Source: Marchantia polymorpha subsp. ruderalis (taxonomy: Eukaryota > Streptophyta > Marchantiopsida > Marchantiales > Marchantiaceae). From it: DNA of 64,000 nucleotides. Positions 11,594-23,263 of the stretch are shown piece by piece (the stretch's first letter is position 1; each line of letters starts with the position of its first letter). Location: positions 21,184,501-21,248,500 of the forward strand of contig AP031352.1 in the NCBI GenBank assembly GCA_037833965.1, in the 5' to 3' direction. Both the position numbers and the translations under genes were made by a program. Under the pieces are notes generated by a model. It worked only from the letters and a program-made list of their open reading frames with translations. It ran no database searches and was not told where the DNA came from.

Positions 11594-14379
11594 ATGACCT
11601 TCGACCAGGAGACGAAGGACGCCCCATTCTTGAATTCGCGATTCACTTTCTAGTGCGAGCTGCGCGCGTCCACCTGCTAGCTGTTAAACGTTCTAGACAT
11701 CGCCGCGCGGAGGATTACTTGGTGACTGAGAAAGAATTGAGTGCTCGCGATTTGGAATTGAGGGATATTAGAGTTTGTAGAGGAAGCAAGAAGCTCGAGC
11801 AGAGCAGAGAGAGAGTTGTTGCGCAAGCAAATTTCAAGAACGCAATGTCAAGAGTGAACAGGTTGTGGATGCTGCCGCTCCGGCTTCCACAGAACGGGTT
11901 GCGTGCTTTCGAGGAGCGGCTGATTGCAAGAAAACTTGATTTCTTGCTGTGGGGATGGAATTACATATGTGTAGACATGGTGCGCGAATGGCTGGACGCG
12001 GAGCGACAACCTACGCGCGGATTGCGTCCGCACGTAGATCGGTGGACCGTCCACGATTGGGCGCAGGCATTGGAGAGGTGTGCCGGCACCGACGGATACC
12101 TCCTATTTGATAGTGAGAGCGTCAAGGTGACGAAGCAGGACGAAGCGCAATTTGTGGAATTGTTCAAGCGGGAGAGGTCTACCCAGAATGGGTACAAGAC
12201 CCGCGACAACAAAGATCGCTTCTGTCGAACTGTAGCGGCGGCGCTACTGCAATTGCTGCAGCCACACCGCACCTCGTACATCACCTTGTGGCAGGTGTCT
12301 TTTGTGGAGCTCATCTTGGCCGGAGCTCCAGTTCACTAAGCGAGCATCCTACATAGGGTGATGCGACAGCACGCCTACGAGGAGAAGGGGGGAACTCTCA
12401 ATCACCTCTCCCCTTTCTTGATAAACTTCTATCGACAGAGGAACTGTTTGACCGCGGCGGAGCTCGCTCGCTTTCCGCCATTGTCCGTCGACCATCCCGG
12501 GAAGTATGTGCGGGATAACGAGGTCGACACCAATGCAGAGAATTCACCAGCTTCTACTCCGCCGACTCGGCGGGACGAGGGAAGAAGCACACCCGCAGCA
12601 AGAGTGCCGTGGAAGCGGAGATGGAGAGAGGAACCAGAGGAGGAGGAACATCGAGAACCCACTGCTCCCATACGACAGCGGCCACTGCACGAAGTGTGTA
12701 GCCGGCCGAAGCAGAAGGCGCGCAGGCTTGTGTTACCAGCCAGCAGTGCGGACACGGCGACGATCGCCACGGAGAAGGGAAGTGCGTCACCGGAGACGAT
12801 CGGGAGAGCGCGGACATCCGCAGGAGCGGTGGACCACGCTACACCTCCGGCGGACGAGAGGCGGCCTTCGGGCCAGGGGCCTGCGGGACAAGGTCCTCCG
12901 GAGTTACCACGTGCGATGCGGACGAGTGTTCCGCCTACCCACAGGCGACTCCCAACGGATAGGCGACCTCTTGCAGACGTGGACCTCTGCCTACGCGTAG
13001 GCAGAGAAAGTTCGCCTACGCACAGGCGGCCGCCTACGAGTAGGCAGGATTCACCCCCGGTACAACGTAGGAAGGGGAAGGAGCCCGCGGAAGATCCGCC
13101 TTCGGGTCAAGGGCCTTCGGGGCAAGGCCCTCCGACGTATAACGCGCCGCGATTTGCGCCTTCGGCGCCAGGGCCTTCGGGCCATCGAGTCATTAGCAGG
13201 GAGCTTGCGGAGACCGCACCTTCGGCGGGTAATCCGCCGGAAGATGCGCCTTCGGCGGTAGGGCCTTCCGGCCAAGGTATATCGGGCGAGCGGCTTTCGG
13301 CTCTGTCGCCTTTGGCGATAGACGCCTTCGGCGCTGCGCTTGCGGCGCACAAGGCGCCGGAAATTGCGCCTACGCGCAGGCCAGACGCAGCCCTCGAGCA
13401 AGACCTAACGGAGGAGCAGATTGTACGTCCGCGGAACGAAATTCGAGTGCGCGATGCGCAATTACACCCCGCGCTGACACATCCCGCTCGATCGCCTTCG
13501 TCGGCGGACGTCGGCGGCGAAGGAGCGACGATCGACGCTCGACAGGCGGATGATGGGGATGTAGCACGGCCACATTCATCCACCGCCTTGGACATTTTAG
13601 CGGGGAGCAGCAAAGCTGCAGGAGTGCCATCGGCGGCAGCACCCGCAGACCACTCGCAGCCCCACTCGGGCCAGTCGCCAACGCAATCAATGGCGACCGA
13701 AATCCTTCCTTCGGATGATGACGAAGGAGGATCCACGGAAGCAATGTCGGGATCGGGAGACACCGAGGAGGAGGAGGAAGAAATCGTTGGAGCGCCGACA
13801 GCGGTGCTCTGTGAGCAGGTTGTACCTCTGCTGAGGTACTTGGACCGCAAAATTGATAAATACGCGGATCCTCGCCAGCCTTGGTCCTACGTCGAGTTAG
13901 TGCGCAGGCAAACTCGCACTAAAGTCCACACCAGCAAGCTGCTAGCTCGGGTGGACCGGGAACTTAAGGAGTTGCGAGAGCAGTATGACTGCTTACGGGG
14001 ACAGTATAATCTCGTGCGGAAGTCGCACACCTACAAAGAGTTGAAGAAGGAGAGACTGGAGGAGCTCACCAAAGATGTGATGAGGACCACAGAAGAACTG
14101 ATTTCTGAGAAGACTCAGAATCAGGTTCTGTCAGAGGAGCTCGTGCGACAAACGCGGTTGTTGGCAGAGTGTCAGCTCGCACGACAGGCGGATGAGGATT
14201 TAATCCGCAGGCTGCAGTCGGAGTGCGAAGAATTAAGAGCTCAGCGTGCGGATGCCGAATCGCAGTTGGTAGTGATTGAAGACGCTCGCAGGCGAGAGGC
14301 AGATCGCACGAAGGAGAAGATGGCAAGGCGAGTCGCCCACTGTCTCAAGGGCTACGCCCACTGGAAAGTGGCAGCGTAG
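11594..14379 (+). pseudogene. U3 ORF of solo LTR L3, broken and 3'-truncated
   Basis: The ATG is at 11594. A one-base loss near 11640 brings an early TAG at 11651-11653. The conserved frame then runs 11653-12339, where a Trp codon (residue 249 of the intact protein) has become TAA at 12337-12339. It stays open from 12340 to a TAG at 14377-14379 replacing a conserved Gln (residue 951). The last ~95 residues are deleted. The 673-residue open piece from 12358 still contains the linker, the acidic patch and the coiled coil. Related to the copies in L2, A and D. Non-functional by these lesions. Confidence 0.85.
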
Positions 14380-14407
14380 GAGAAACTCACCCTGCGTGAG
14401 TTTCTCC
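14379..14407. repeat. Perfect 12-bp inverted repeat at a deletion edge
   Basis: GGAGAAACTCAC (14379-14390) and GTGAGTTTCTCC (14396-14407) form a perfect stem with a 5-bp loop. Intact LTRs have only an 8-bp stem here (AAACTCAC-ACTGC-GTGAGTTT). The longer arm in L3 sits exactly where the ORF end and the promoter were lost. Confidence 0.85.
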
Positions 14408-14928
14408 TAGTGAGTTTCTGCGTGAGTTGAATAGTTTAGCCCCTACACCTTCGAGTGACTGTTCCTGATTGTACTCCTTCGGGATTTTTCCCCTGAATGC
14501 CAAAATGAAGTTTTGCTACTTCGTGTAAGCCTTGGTTGTAAATTCAGGTTACGCTGCAGCACGTGCCTTTGGGGTGACCCCTGTAGTATTTCTGGGAATG
14601 ACAAGTGCCTAAGAATTCAAACTCTTCAATAGACTGTTATGGTGTGTTACTGGAATGTTTCTCAGTGAGTCCTTCTGTGCGGACCTGTGTTCTCTGCGCG
14701 TTTTGTGAGTTGAGAGTGTTGTTCACCGCGTATGAGTGACTTCGATCCAAAGTAGGCAGTCCAAACCGGGTTTCCTACGCTAGCAGCAAGCTAGTGGAAG
14801 TGTTGTAAAAGCCGGAGTTGGGAGTCACTACCCGCAGCTTCGCCGAGTGTACTCGCGAGAGGCTTTCCCCTTGAAATCTTGAAGTAGAGGTCCTAACGGA
14901 TCTCTTGGTTGTGTTTCTGTAGTTTCAG

Positions 14929-14950
14929 GTGTGTGTGTGTGTGTGTGTGT
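14929..14950 (+). repeat. GT microsatellite in R-U5
   Basis: Eleven GT units just before TTACGCTGCAC. Every LTR in the window has a GT (or CA on the other strand) run at this place, of different length: about 9 units at 39262-39279, and shorter in L1 near 2052-2062. It is a fast-changing marker inside the LTR. Confidence 0.9.
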
Positions 14951-15147
14951 TACGCTGCACTGTGCGACCTCCGAGTGCGCTCCGAGTGGACACTTGCAGT
15001 ATTTCTGGGAGTGACAATCGCCTGAGAATTTAAACTCCTCAATAGTCTGTTAAACGTGACACTTTGTACCCTGTGTGTTCCTCTGTCCCTGTGGGTTTGA
15101 CCTTTCTACCACTATATTGCAGTTTTAGCCTTAAGTGGGTTATTACA

Positions 15148-15359
15148 TGACTCCCAACTCCGGCTTTTACAACACTTCCACTAGCTTGCTGCTAGCGTAG
15201 GAAACCCGGTTTGGACTACCTACTTCGGATCGAAGTCACTCATACGTGGTGAACAACACTCTCAACTCACAAAACGCGCAGAGAACACAGGTCCGCACTG
15301 AAGGACTCACTGAGAAACATTCCAGTAACACCACAACAGTCTATTGAAGAGTTTGAATT
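15148..15359 (-). mobile_element. 5' LTR of element A, piece 2
   Basis: Non-coding R-U5 sequence of the minus-strand LTR between the two solo insertions. It begins with the second TGACT copy and ends with the first GAATT copy. It contains the GCTTGCTGCTAGC segment common to all copies. Confidence 0.9.
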
Positions 15360-16606
15360 TGTGGTACCCCACTTTCGGCAATTTTGAGGAAATTAAAACA
15401 TTTTTGGAAAACTGTACCCTGGCAGCATTGTAAATAGCCTTCGGTACATCAAAACGGGGTGAATCCGGATGATCGCGGGGATTCTCGAGGGATCTTGTAG
15501 AATCTGGGATTTGGGGTGCAGCAGTAAGGACAGGCACCACCCTCCCTGCGAGTTCTGCAGTTAGGACCCCTACGACGCAAGGCGCAAAACCCGCCTTTGG
15601 AGGTTGCGTCCGCGGCTGTAGGGAAACCCTCCATAATTAGGTCAACCCTCGGGCGCCTTGACCAAGTTAGGGTTTCGTTGGAAAGAGCTCGACGCACTGA
15701 TTCCAACGAGCCCAAGAACGCTTGGAACGGATGAGGACTTAGGGAGTTATCACTATTGGAAGAAACGGAGGCGGTCGCCTACGGCGGAAAGAGTTCGCCA
15801 CCGGCGCGAATTCCGCCTACGCGGAAGGGGGAATCAAGTTCTGTCCTATGCGCGGACGAAGGCGTTCGCCTGTGCACAGGCGAAGCAGGGTTAGGGAAGG
15901 CGCGAAGTCCGCCTACGCACAGGCGTTCGCCTGTGCACAGGCGCTTCGACGTCGGCGGAAAATCCGCCTTGGGCCCTAGAAATGCGCCTTGTGAGGTAGA
16001 AAGTGTACGGCGCCTTCCGCGCCAGCGCAGCGCCGCGTACGGCGGAAGAGCCGCCAGAGTAATGAAATCGTTACGGACTATGCGGACGGGAAGGGTGGAT
16101 GCGCTCTTGGACGGACGGAGTTGCGGCGGCGGAAGCGCCGACGGGGAGACAAGGAACGGACCGACTGGACGGAGACGGCTGACCACGGTCAACGCCTTCC
16201 GCGCCAGCGCAACGCCGGGCACGGAATTCGCCTACGCACAGGCGACCGCCTGTGCACAGGAGGATGTTCAAGTTCCGCGCCGGCGGAGCATCCGCCGAGG
16301 CTCCTGCCTGCGCACAGGCAGGAGTTGAACTTTTGTCCGACATGCGGACACACGCGTCAAGGCAGAGGGGGATTGGCCGAGGGGCGGTACGAACAAGTGT
16401 ACCGCGCAAGGCGGAAAACTCGCCTTCGGCGCTGCGCCCCCATGTCCGCGGGGTAATACGCTCGCGGAGTTCAAATCCGCCAATTCGAGCGTGAGAGTTT
16501 AATCGACGACGGCGGAGCGTGAAGCCGCGCGTGAGAGCGAAGACCGTTCCAGCGTACAGCCGGCGCGGCCATCAAGTGAGACGTTCTTCACGGGCAGGAG
16601 CCGACC

Positions 16607-19600
16607 ATGACCTTCGACCGGGCGGCGGAGAACGTCCCATTCTTGAATTCGCGATTCCAATCTCTTGTGCGCGCTGCGCGCATCCATCTGCTGGCTGCGG
16701 AACATTCTCGACGTCGTCGCACAGGAGATTTCTTGTTGATTGAGGGAGAAGTGAATGCGCGTGATTTGGAATTGAGGGCGATTAGAGTTTGCCGAGAGAG
16801 AAAGAAGCGCGGGCAGTGCGGAAGTAGAATGAGCGGGCGAGCGAACCCCAGGAACGCAATGACGAGACCGAGCAGATTGCGGATGGTGCCACTTCGCCTA
16901 CCACAGAACGGGCTACGCGCTTTCGAGGAGCGCTTAATAGCAAGAAAGCTCGATTTCTTGCTATGGGGATGGAACTACATCTGTGCGAATATGGTGCGCG
17001 AGTGGCTAGAGCCACAGGGACCACCCTCGCGCGGATTGCGTCCGCATGTTGATCGGTGGACAGTCCAAGATTGGGCGCAGGCGTTGGGAAGATGTGCTGG
17101 CATGCCAGGGCATCTCCTTTTCGACAGTGAGAGCATCAAGGTGACCAAGCAGGAAGAGGAGCAATTTGTGGAGCTGTTCAAGACCGGGAGGTCTACCAAG
17201 AATGGGTACAGGACCCGTGATTACAAGGATCGATTTCGCCGGACTTTGTCCGCGGCGCTGATGCAATTACTGCAGCCGCACCGCGCCTGCTACATCACAT
17301 TGTGGCAGGTCTCTTTTGTGGAGTGCGTCATCGAGGGAACTCCAATTCACTGGGCGAGCATCCTGCACAGGGTGATGCGACAGCACGCGTTTGAGGAGAA
17401 GGGGGGAACTCTAAACCATCTCTCTCCTTTCCTCATCAATTTTTATCGACAGCGGAATTGTTTGACAGCGGCGGAGCTTGAACATTTTCCGCCATTGTCC
17501 ATCGACCATCCCGGGAAGTATGTGCGGGAGAATGAGGTCGACACGGATGCGGAGGAGTCACCGACTTCTACCCCATCAAGGCGGAGGGACGAAGGGAGAC
17601 ACACTCCTGCAGCACGAGTGCCGCGGAAGCGGCGATGGAGGGAAGAGTCTGAAGAGGAGCAGCATCAAGAACCCTCTGCTCCCATTCGACCGCGGCCGCT
17701 GTGCGAGCCATACAGCCGGCCGAAGCAGAAGGCACGCAGACTGGTGTTACCAGCCGACAGTGCGGACACGGCGACGATTGCGACGGAGAAAGGAAGTGCG
17801 TCGCCAGAGAAGCATGAGGAAGCGCGGACGACCGCAGGAGCAACGGGCCCCGCTGCAACCTCGACGGGAGAGAGGCCGCCTACGGGCCAAGGGCCTCCGG
17901 AGTTACCACGTGCGATGCGGACAGATGTTCCGTTTGCGCACAGACGAGCCTCCGCGGACGGACGAGCCTCCGCGGACAGGCGTTCACAAGTGGACGTGGA
18001 TCTACGCTTACGCGTGGGAAGGAGCAGTCCGCCTGTGCACAGGCGCTCACCTGTGCACAGGTCGCCTGTGCACAGGACACCTCCACACGTGCCGCCTGTG
18101 CACAGGCAAGAATCACCCCCGTTCCAACGTAGGAAGGGGAAGGAGCCGGCGGAAGAACCGCCTACGAGACACCGGCCCTCGGGGCCAGACCCTCCGGCGC
18201 ACCACGCGCCGCAATTTGCGCCTTCGGCGCCAGGGCCTTCGAGCCGAGGAGATACGAGCAGGGAGCGTGCGGAGGCCGCACCATCGGCGGGAAGTCCGCC
18301 GATAGATGCGCCTTCGGCGGTAGGGCCTATAGGCCAAGGGACATCGGGCGAGCGGCCCCCGGCCATGTCGCCTTCGGCGATGGATGTCCGCGGCGCTACA
18401 CCTGCGGCGGACAAGGCGCCGGCAATCGCGCCTGCGCACGGGCCGGGCACAGCCCCCACGGACCGATCAAGGGAGCAGCAACAGACGGTGGAGCGGAGTG
18501 ACTGTCCGCGGGATGAAATTTCGATGCGCGATGCGCAATCAAACCCCGCGCAGCCACCCTCCGCTCGATCGCCTTCGGCGGCGGGCAACGGCGGCAGAGA
18601 GGACGCGGTAGACAACCAACAAGCGAGCGACGGGGATGCCGCACGGGTACATTCGCCTTCCGCCTTAGACATTTTGGCGACGAGCAGCGAGGCTGCAGCC
18701 GTGCCTTCGCAGGCAGCACACGTCGACAACGTGCAGCCCCACTCGGGGCAGTCGCCGACGCAATCAATGGCGACTGAAATTCTCCACTCGGATGATGACG
18801 ACGGGGGCTCCACGGAAGAAATGTCAGGAGCAGAAGACACCGAGGAAGAGGAGGAGGAAATTGTTGGAGCGCCGGCGGCGGCGCTCTCTTAGCAGGTGAT
18901 TCCGTTGCTGAGGTACTTGGATCGCAAGGTCGATAAATACGCCGACCCACTCCAGCCGGGATCTTACATCGAGTTAGTGCGCAGGCGGACTCGCACTAAA
19001 GTCCACACCAGCAAGCTGTTAGCTAGAGTGGACCAGGAGTTGAGGGAATTGAAGGAGAAGCATGCATGCTTGTGGGGTCAGTACAAACTTAATCAGAAAT
19101 TCTACAAGCACTCCGAGAAGATGAAGGATGAGAAACTGGACGAGCTCACCAAGGAGCAGGTGAAGGTCAAGGAAGCACTCATTTCTGAGCAGGCCCAGAA
19201 TCGGATTTTGTCAGAGGAGCTCGTACGACAGACGCGGTTGTTGGAACAATGTCAGCTCGCACGGCAGGCGGATGAAGAGTTAGTCCGCAGGTTACAGTCA
19301 GAGTGTGGCGAATTGAGAGCGCAACGTGCTGAAGCCGAATCGCAATTAGTGATAATTGAAGAGGATCGCAGGAAGGAGGCGGATCGCACGAAGGTGGAGA
19401 CGGCGAGGCGAGTCGCCCACTGTCTCAAGGGCTACGCCCACTGGGAAGTGAAGGCGCAGGAGAAACTCACACTGCGTGAGTTTGAATTGCGCGCAGCCGG
19501 GTTGTTGTCAGGCGACAGTAGGAGTCGGCGGAAGGTAGCAAAGAAGCTCGATGCCTTTCTGTCGAAGGCACAGGATACCATGTCCGCCCTCAAAGTGGAG

Positions 19601-19747
19601 GTGTCCGCGGCGTTGCAGCGTTTGGGACTGCGCAGTCGAGCGGAAGATTGGCAGGGTAGGGAGTTAGTGCGCGGCAGTCGGCCGCGCAGGAGACGTAGTA
19701 CAGGTTCCGCGGAGTGTAGTGTAGCGTGGTTCCGTGCAGGCGTGTAG
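16607..19747 (+). pseudogene. U3 ORF of solo LTR L4, one nonsense mutation
   Basis: The ATG at 16607 sits in a good context (ACC before it). The frame is open for 761 codons, then TAG at 18890-18892 replaces the GAG (Glu 762) found in the intact copies, and the same frame continues to 19747 for a total of 1047 codons. The single G-to-T change is the only lesion I see. The protein has the N-terminal globular part (residues ~100-305), the Pro/Ala/Ser linker (310-725), the acidic patch (727-752), the coiled coil (~800-945) and the RPRRRR basic tail. Read without the stop it would be a full-length member. Confidence 0.88.
18031..18107. repeat. Palindrome cluster inside the U3 ORF
   Basis: Four GCCTGTGCACAGGC-type palindromes (some one base off) lie within 77 bp. 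In the coding frame each gives PVHR, producing the repeated RSPVHR peptide of the linker. The same palindrome is frequent in the non-coding LTR leader. Equivalent clusters occur in the other copies, near 27585-27655, 36775-36845, 49910-49975 and 55315-55390. Confidence 0.85.
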
Positions 19748-19783
19748 CGTAGTGCAGTGTAGTGTTAGGTAGGACTTAGAAGG

Positions 19784-19793
19784 TATAAAATAG
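19784..19793 (+). promoter_or_regulatory. TATA box of solo LTR L4
   Basis: TATAAAATAG, 36 bp after the U3 ORF stop, followed by the inverted repeat CCAGGC-GTTTT-GCCTGG. Confidence 0.7.
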
Positions 19794-21196
19794 TTCCAGG
19801 CGTTTTGCCTGGGGTTCTTTCCCATCAGAAGTGCAGATCAGGAAAGCATTTCCTTTGCGTGTTTGTGTCCTTGAGTTCTGTCACCACGCACGAGGAGTTA
19901 CAACTTAGCGTTCCGCATTTTGTAGCTGAAGGCCTTCGGCCGAATGTTCAGAGCTAGTCCATTGGTTAGAGACTTGAGTAGTTCGGATCTGCACCTGCGG
20001 GTGACTGCCGATGCTCAGAGCCAGTGACTAGTTAGATACTTGAACAGTTTCGCCCCTACACCTTCGAGTGTTTCTTTCTGATTGTACTCCCTTGGGATTT
20101 TTCCCCTGAATGCCAAAGTGAAGTTTTGCTACTTCGTGTAAGCCTTGGTTGTAAATTCAGGTTACGCTGCAGCAGGTGCTTTGAGGGTAACCCCTGTAGT
20201 ATTTCTGGGAATGACAAGTGCCTGAGAATTCAAACTCTTCAATAGACTGTTGTTGTGTTACTGGAATGTTTCACAGTGAGTCCTTCAGTGCGGACCTGTG
20301 TTCTTTGCGCGTTTTGTGAGTTGAGAGTGTTGTTCACCGCGTAGGAGTGACTTCGATCCGAAGTAGGCAGTCCAAACCGGGTTTCCTACACTAGCAGCAA
20401 GCTAGTGGAAGTGTTGTAAAAGCCGGAGTTGGAAGTCACTGCCCGCAGCTTTGCCGAGTGTGCTCGCGAGAGACTTTCCCCCTGAAATCTTGAAGTAGAG
20501 GTCCTAACGGATCTCTGGGTTGTATTTCTGTAGTTTCAGGTGTGTGTGTGTGTGTGTGTTACGCTGCACTGTGCGACCTCCGAGTGCGCTCCGAGTGGAC
20601 ACTTGCAGTATTTCTGGGAGTGACAGTCGCCTGAGAATTCAAACTCATCAATAGTCTGTTAAACGTGACACTTTGTACCCTGTGTGTTCCTCTGTCCCTG
20701 TGGGTTCGACCTTTCTACCACTATATTGCAGTTTTAGCCTTTAGTGGGTTATTACAGAATTCTTAGGCACTTGTCATTCCCAGAAATACTACAGGGGTTA
20801 CCCCAAAGGCACCTGCTGCAGCGTAACCTGAATTTACAACCAAGGCTTACACGAAGTAGCAAAACTTCACTTTGGCATTCAGGGGAAAAATCCCGAAGGA
20901 GTACAATCAGGAACAGTCACTCGAAGGTGTAGGGGCTAAACTATTCAAGTATCTAACTCGTCACTGGCTCTAAGCATCGGCAATCACCCGCAGGTGTAGA
21001 TCCGAACTACTCAAGTCTCTACCCAAAGTACTAGCTCTGAACATTCGGCCGAAGGCCTTCAGCTACAAAATGCGGAACGCCAAGTTGTAGCTCCTCTTGC
21101 GTGGTGACAGAACTAAGGACACAAACACGCAGAGAAAATGAGTTCCTGATCTGCACTTCCGAAACTGGGAAAAATCCCAAGGCAAGACGCCTTGAA

Positions 21197-21206
21197 CTAC
21201 TTTATA
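21197..21206 (-). promoter_or_regulatory. TATA box of the 5' LTR of element A
   Basis: On the minus strand TATAAAGTAG, followed by CAAGGC-GTCTT-GCCTTG, the same layout as in the other LTRs. As the 5' LTR promoter it would have driven element A. Confidence 0.65.
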
Positions 21207-21489
21207 CCTTCTTAGTCCTAACTAGCACTACACTGCACTACGCTACACGCCGGCACGGAACCACGCTACACTACACTCCGCGGAACCTGTGCTTCGCCTC
21301 CTGCGCGACGGACTGCCGCGCACTAACTCCCTACCCTGCCAGTCTTCCGCTCGACTGCGCAGTCCCAATCGTTGCAACGCCGCGGACACCTCCGACTCAA
21401 GGGTGGACATGGTATCCCGCGCCTTCGACAGAAAAGAGTCTAGCTTCTTCGCTACCCGCCGCCGACTCCGAATGTCACCTGCCAACAAT

Positions 21490-21544
21490 CCGGCTGCGCG
21501 AAGCTCTAACTCACGCAGGGTGAGTTAAAGCTTCGCGCAGCCGG
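21490..21544. repeat. Snap-back inverted repeat in LTR of element A
   Basis: CCGGCTGCGCGAAGCT (21490-21505) and its exact reverse complement AGCTTCGCGCAGCCGG (21529-21544) flank an inner AACTCAC/GTGAGTT pair (21508-21514, 21520-21526). Normal copies have only the inner hairpin and the left arm once. The right arm looks like a copy made by the polymerase turning back on itself. It is followed by ~80 bp (21550-21630) with no match elsewhere in the window. Confidence 0.85.
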
Positions 21545-23020
21545 GTGAGTTTAAAGGTTTTTTGCCAAGGGTGGCAGAGACCTGTCAAAACCAATTAAGG
21601 CTAAGAAGGGCCGTAGGCCTTTGTTTCTCGTGCACTGCCACTTCCCTGTGGGCGTAGCCCTTGAGACAGTGGGCGACTCGCCTTGCCATCTCCTCCTTCG
21701 TGCGATCTGCCTCTCGCCTGCGATCGTCTTCTCCTACTACCAACTGCGATTCGGCCTCCGCACGCTGAGCTCTCAATTCTCCACACTCCGACTGCAGCCT
21801 GCGGATCAAATCCTCATCCGCCTGTCGCGCGAGCTGACACTCCGCCAACAACCTCGTCTGTCGCACGAGCTCCTCTGATTTCTAAGTCTTCTCAGAAATC
21901 AATTCTTCTTAGAAATCAGTTCTTCTATGGTCCTCACCACATCTCTGGTGAGCTCCTCTAGTCTCTCCTTCTTCAACTCGTTGTAGGCGTGCGACTTCCG
22001 CACGAGATTGTACTATCCCCACAAGCAGTCATACTGCTCTCGCAACTCCTTAAGTTCCCGGTCCACCCGAGCTAGCAGCTTGCTGGTGTGGACTTTAGTG
22101 CGGGTTCGCCTACGCACTAACTCGACGTAGGACCAAGGCTGGCGAGGATCCGCGTATTTATCAATTTTGCGGTCCAAGTACCTCAGCAGAGGTACTACCT
22201 GCTCACAGAGCGCCGCCGTCGGCGCTCCAACGATTTCTTCCTCCTCCTCCTCGGTGTCTCCCGATCCCGACATTGCTTCCGTGGATCCTCCTTCGTCATC
22301 ATCCGAAGGAAGGATTTTGGTCGCCATTGATTGCGTTGGCGACTAGCCCGAGTGAGGCTACGAGTGATCTTCGGGTGCTGCTGCCAATGGCACTCCTGCA
22401 GCTTCGCTGCTCTCCGCTAAAATGTCCAAGGCGGTGGGTGAATGTGGCCGTGCCACATCCCCATCACCCGCCTGCCTTGCGTCGATCGTCTCCCCTTTGC
22501 CGCCGACGTCCGCCGCCGAAGGCGATCGAGCGGAATGTGTCTGCGCGGGGTGTAATTGTGCATCGCGCACTCGAATTTCGTCCCACGGACGTACAATCTG
22601 CTCCTCCGTTAGGTCTTGCTCCCTCGATCGGTCCTGCGCAAGGGCTGCGTCTGGCTTGCGCGTAGGCGCAATTCCCGGCGCCTTGTCCGCCGCAGGCGCA
22701 GCGCCGAAGGCGTCTATAGCCGAAGGCGATAGAGCTGAAGGCCGCCCGCCCGATGTACCTTGGCCCGAAGGCCCTACCGCCGAAGGCGCATCTTCCGGCG
22801 GATTACCCGCCAAAGTTGCGGTCTCCGCACGCTCCCTGCTGATGACTCGATGGCCCAAAGGCCCTGGCGCCGAAGGCGTAAATTGCGGCGCGTTATACGC
22901 AGGAGGGTCTTGCCCAGAAGGCCCTTGAACCAAAGGCGGATCTTCCGCCGGCTCCTTCCCCTTCCTACGTTGTACCGGGGGTGAATCCTGCCTACTCGTA
23001 GGCGGCCGCCTGTGCGTAGG

Positions 23021-23263
23021 CGAACTTTCTTTGCCTACGCGTAGGCAGAGGTCCACGTCTGCAAGAGGTCGCCGATCCGCTGGGAGTCGCCTGTGCGTAG
23101 GCAAACTTTCTCTGCCTACGCGTAGGCAGAGGTCCACGTCTGCAAGAGGTCGCCTATCCGTTGGGAGTCGCCTGTGCGTAGGCGAACTTTCTCTGCCTAC
23201 GCGTAGGCAGAGGTGCACGTCTGCAAGAGGTCGCCTATCCACTGGGAGTCGCCTGTGCGTAGG
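23021..23263 (-). repeat. 81-bp tandem repeat, 3 units, in U3 ORF of A
   Basis: Units 23021-23101, 23102-23182 and 23183-23263 differ at a few bases. 81 bp is exactly 27 codons, so the expansion keeps the frame and repeats a DRRPLADVDLCLRVG-type peptide. Each unit contains the palindrome GCCTACGCGTAGGC. Solo LTR L3 has one unit at this place. Confidence 0.9.

Larger units (their letters stand above)
10298..15147 (+). mobile_element. Solo LTR L3, 4850 bp, with internal deletion
   Basis: Runs from TGTGGTACCCCAC to GGGTTATTACA, flanked by a perfect 5-bp duplication TGACT (10293-10297 and 15148-15152), inside the 5' LTR of element A. The leader 10298-11593 is non-coding and rich in short palindromes from about 10740 on. 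The U3 ORF follows. A deletion just after 14407 removed the C-terminal part of the ORF and the TATA box, so this LTR lacks its promoter. R-U5 (about 14430-15147) is non-coding and contains an 11-unit GT repeat at 14929-14950. Confidence 0.95.
15360..20756 (+). mobile_element. Solo LTR L4, complete, 5397 bp
   Basis: TGTGGTACCCCAC start and GGGTTATTACA end, flanked by perfect 5-bp duplications GAATT (15355-15359 and 20757-20761), inside the 5' LTR of element A. Leader 15360-16606: AT-rich first ~100 bp, then GC-rich with repeated palindromes (for example GCCTGTGCACAGGC). U3 ORF 16607-19747 with one nonsense change. TATA at 19784. R-U5 19800-20756 is non-coding. It belongs to the same young subfamily as the LTRs of element B and as L5. 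Confidence 0.96.
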
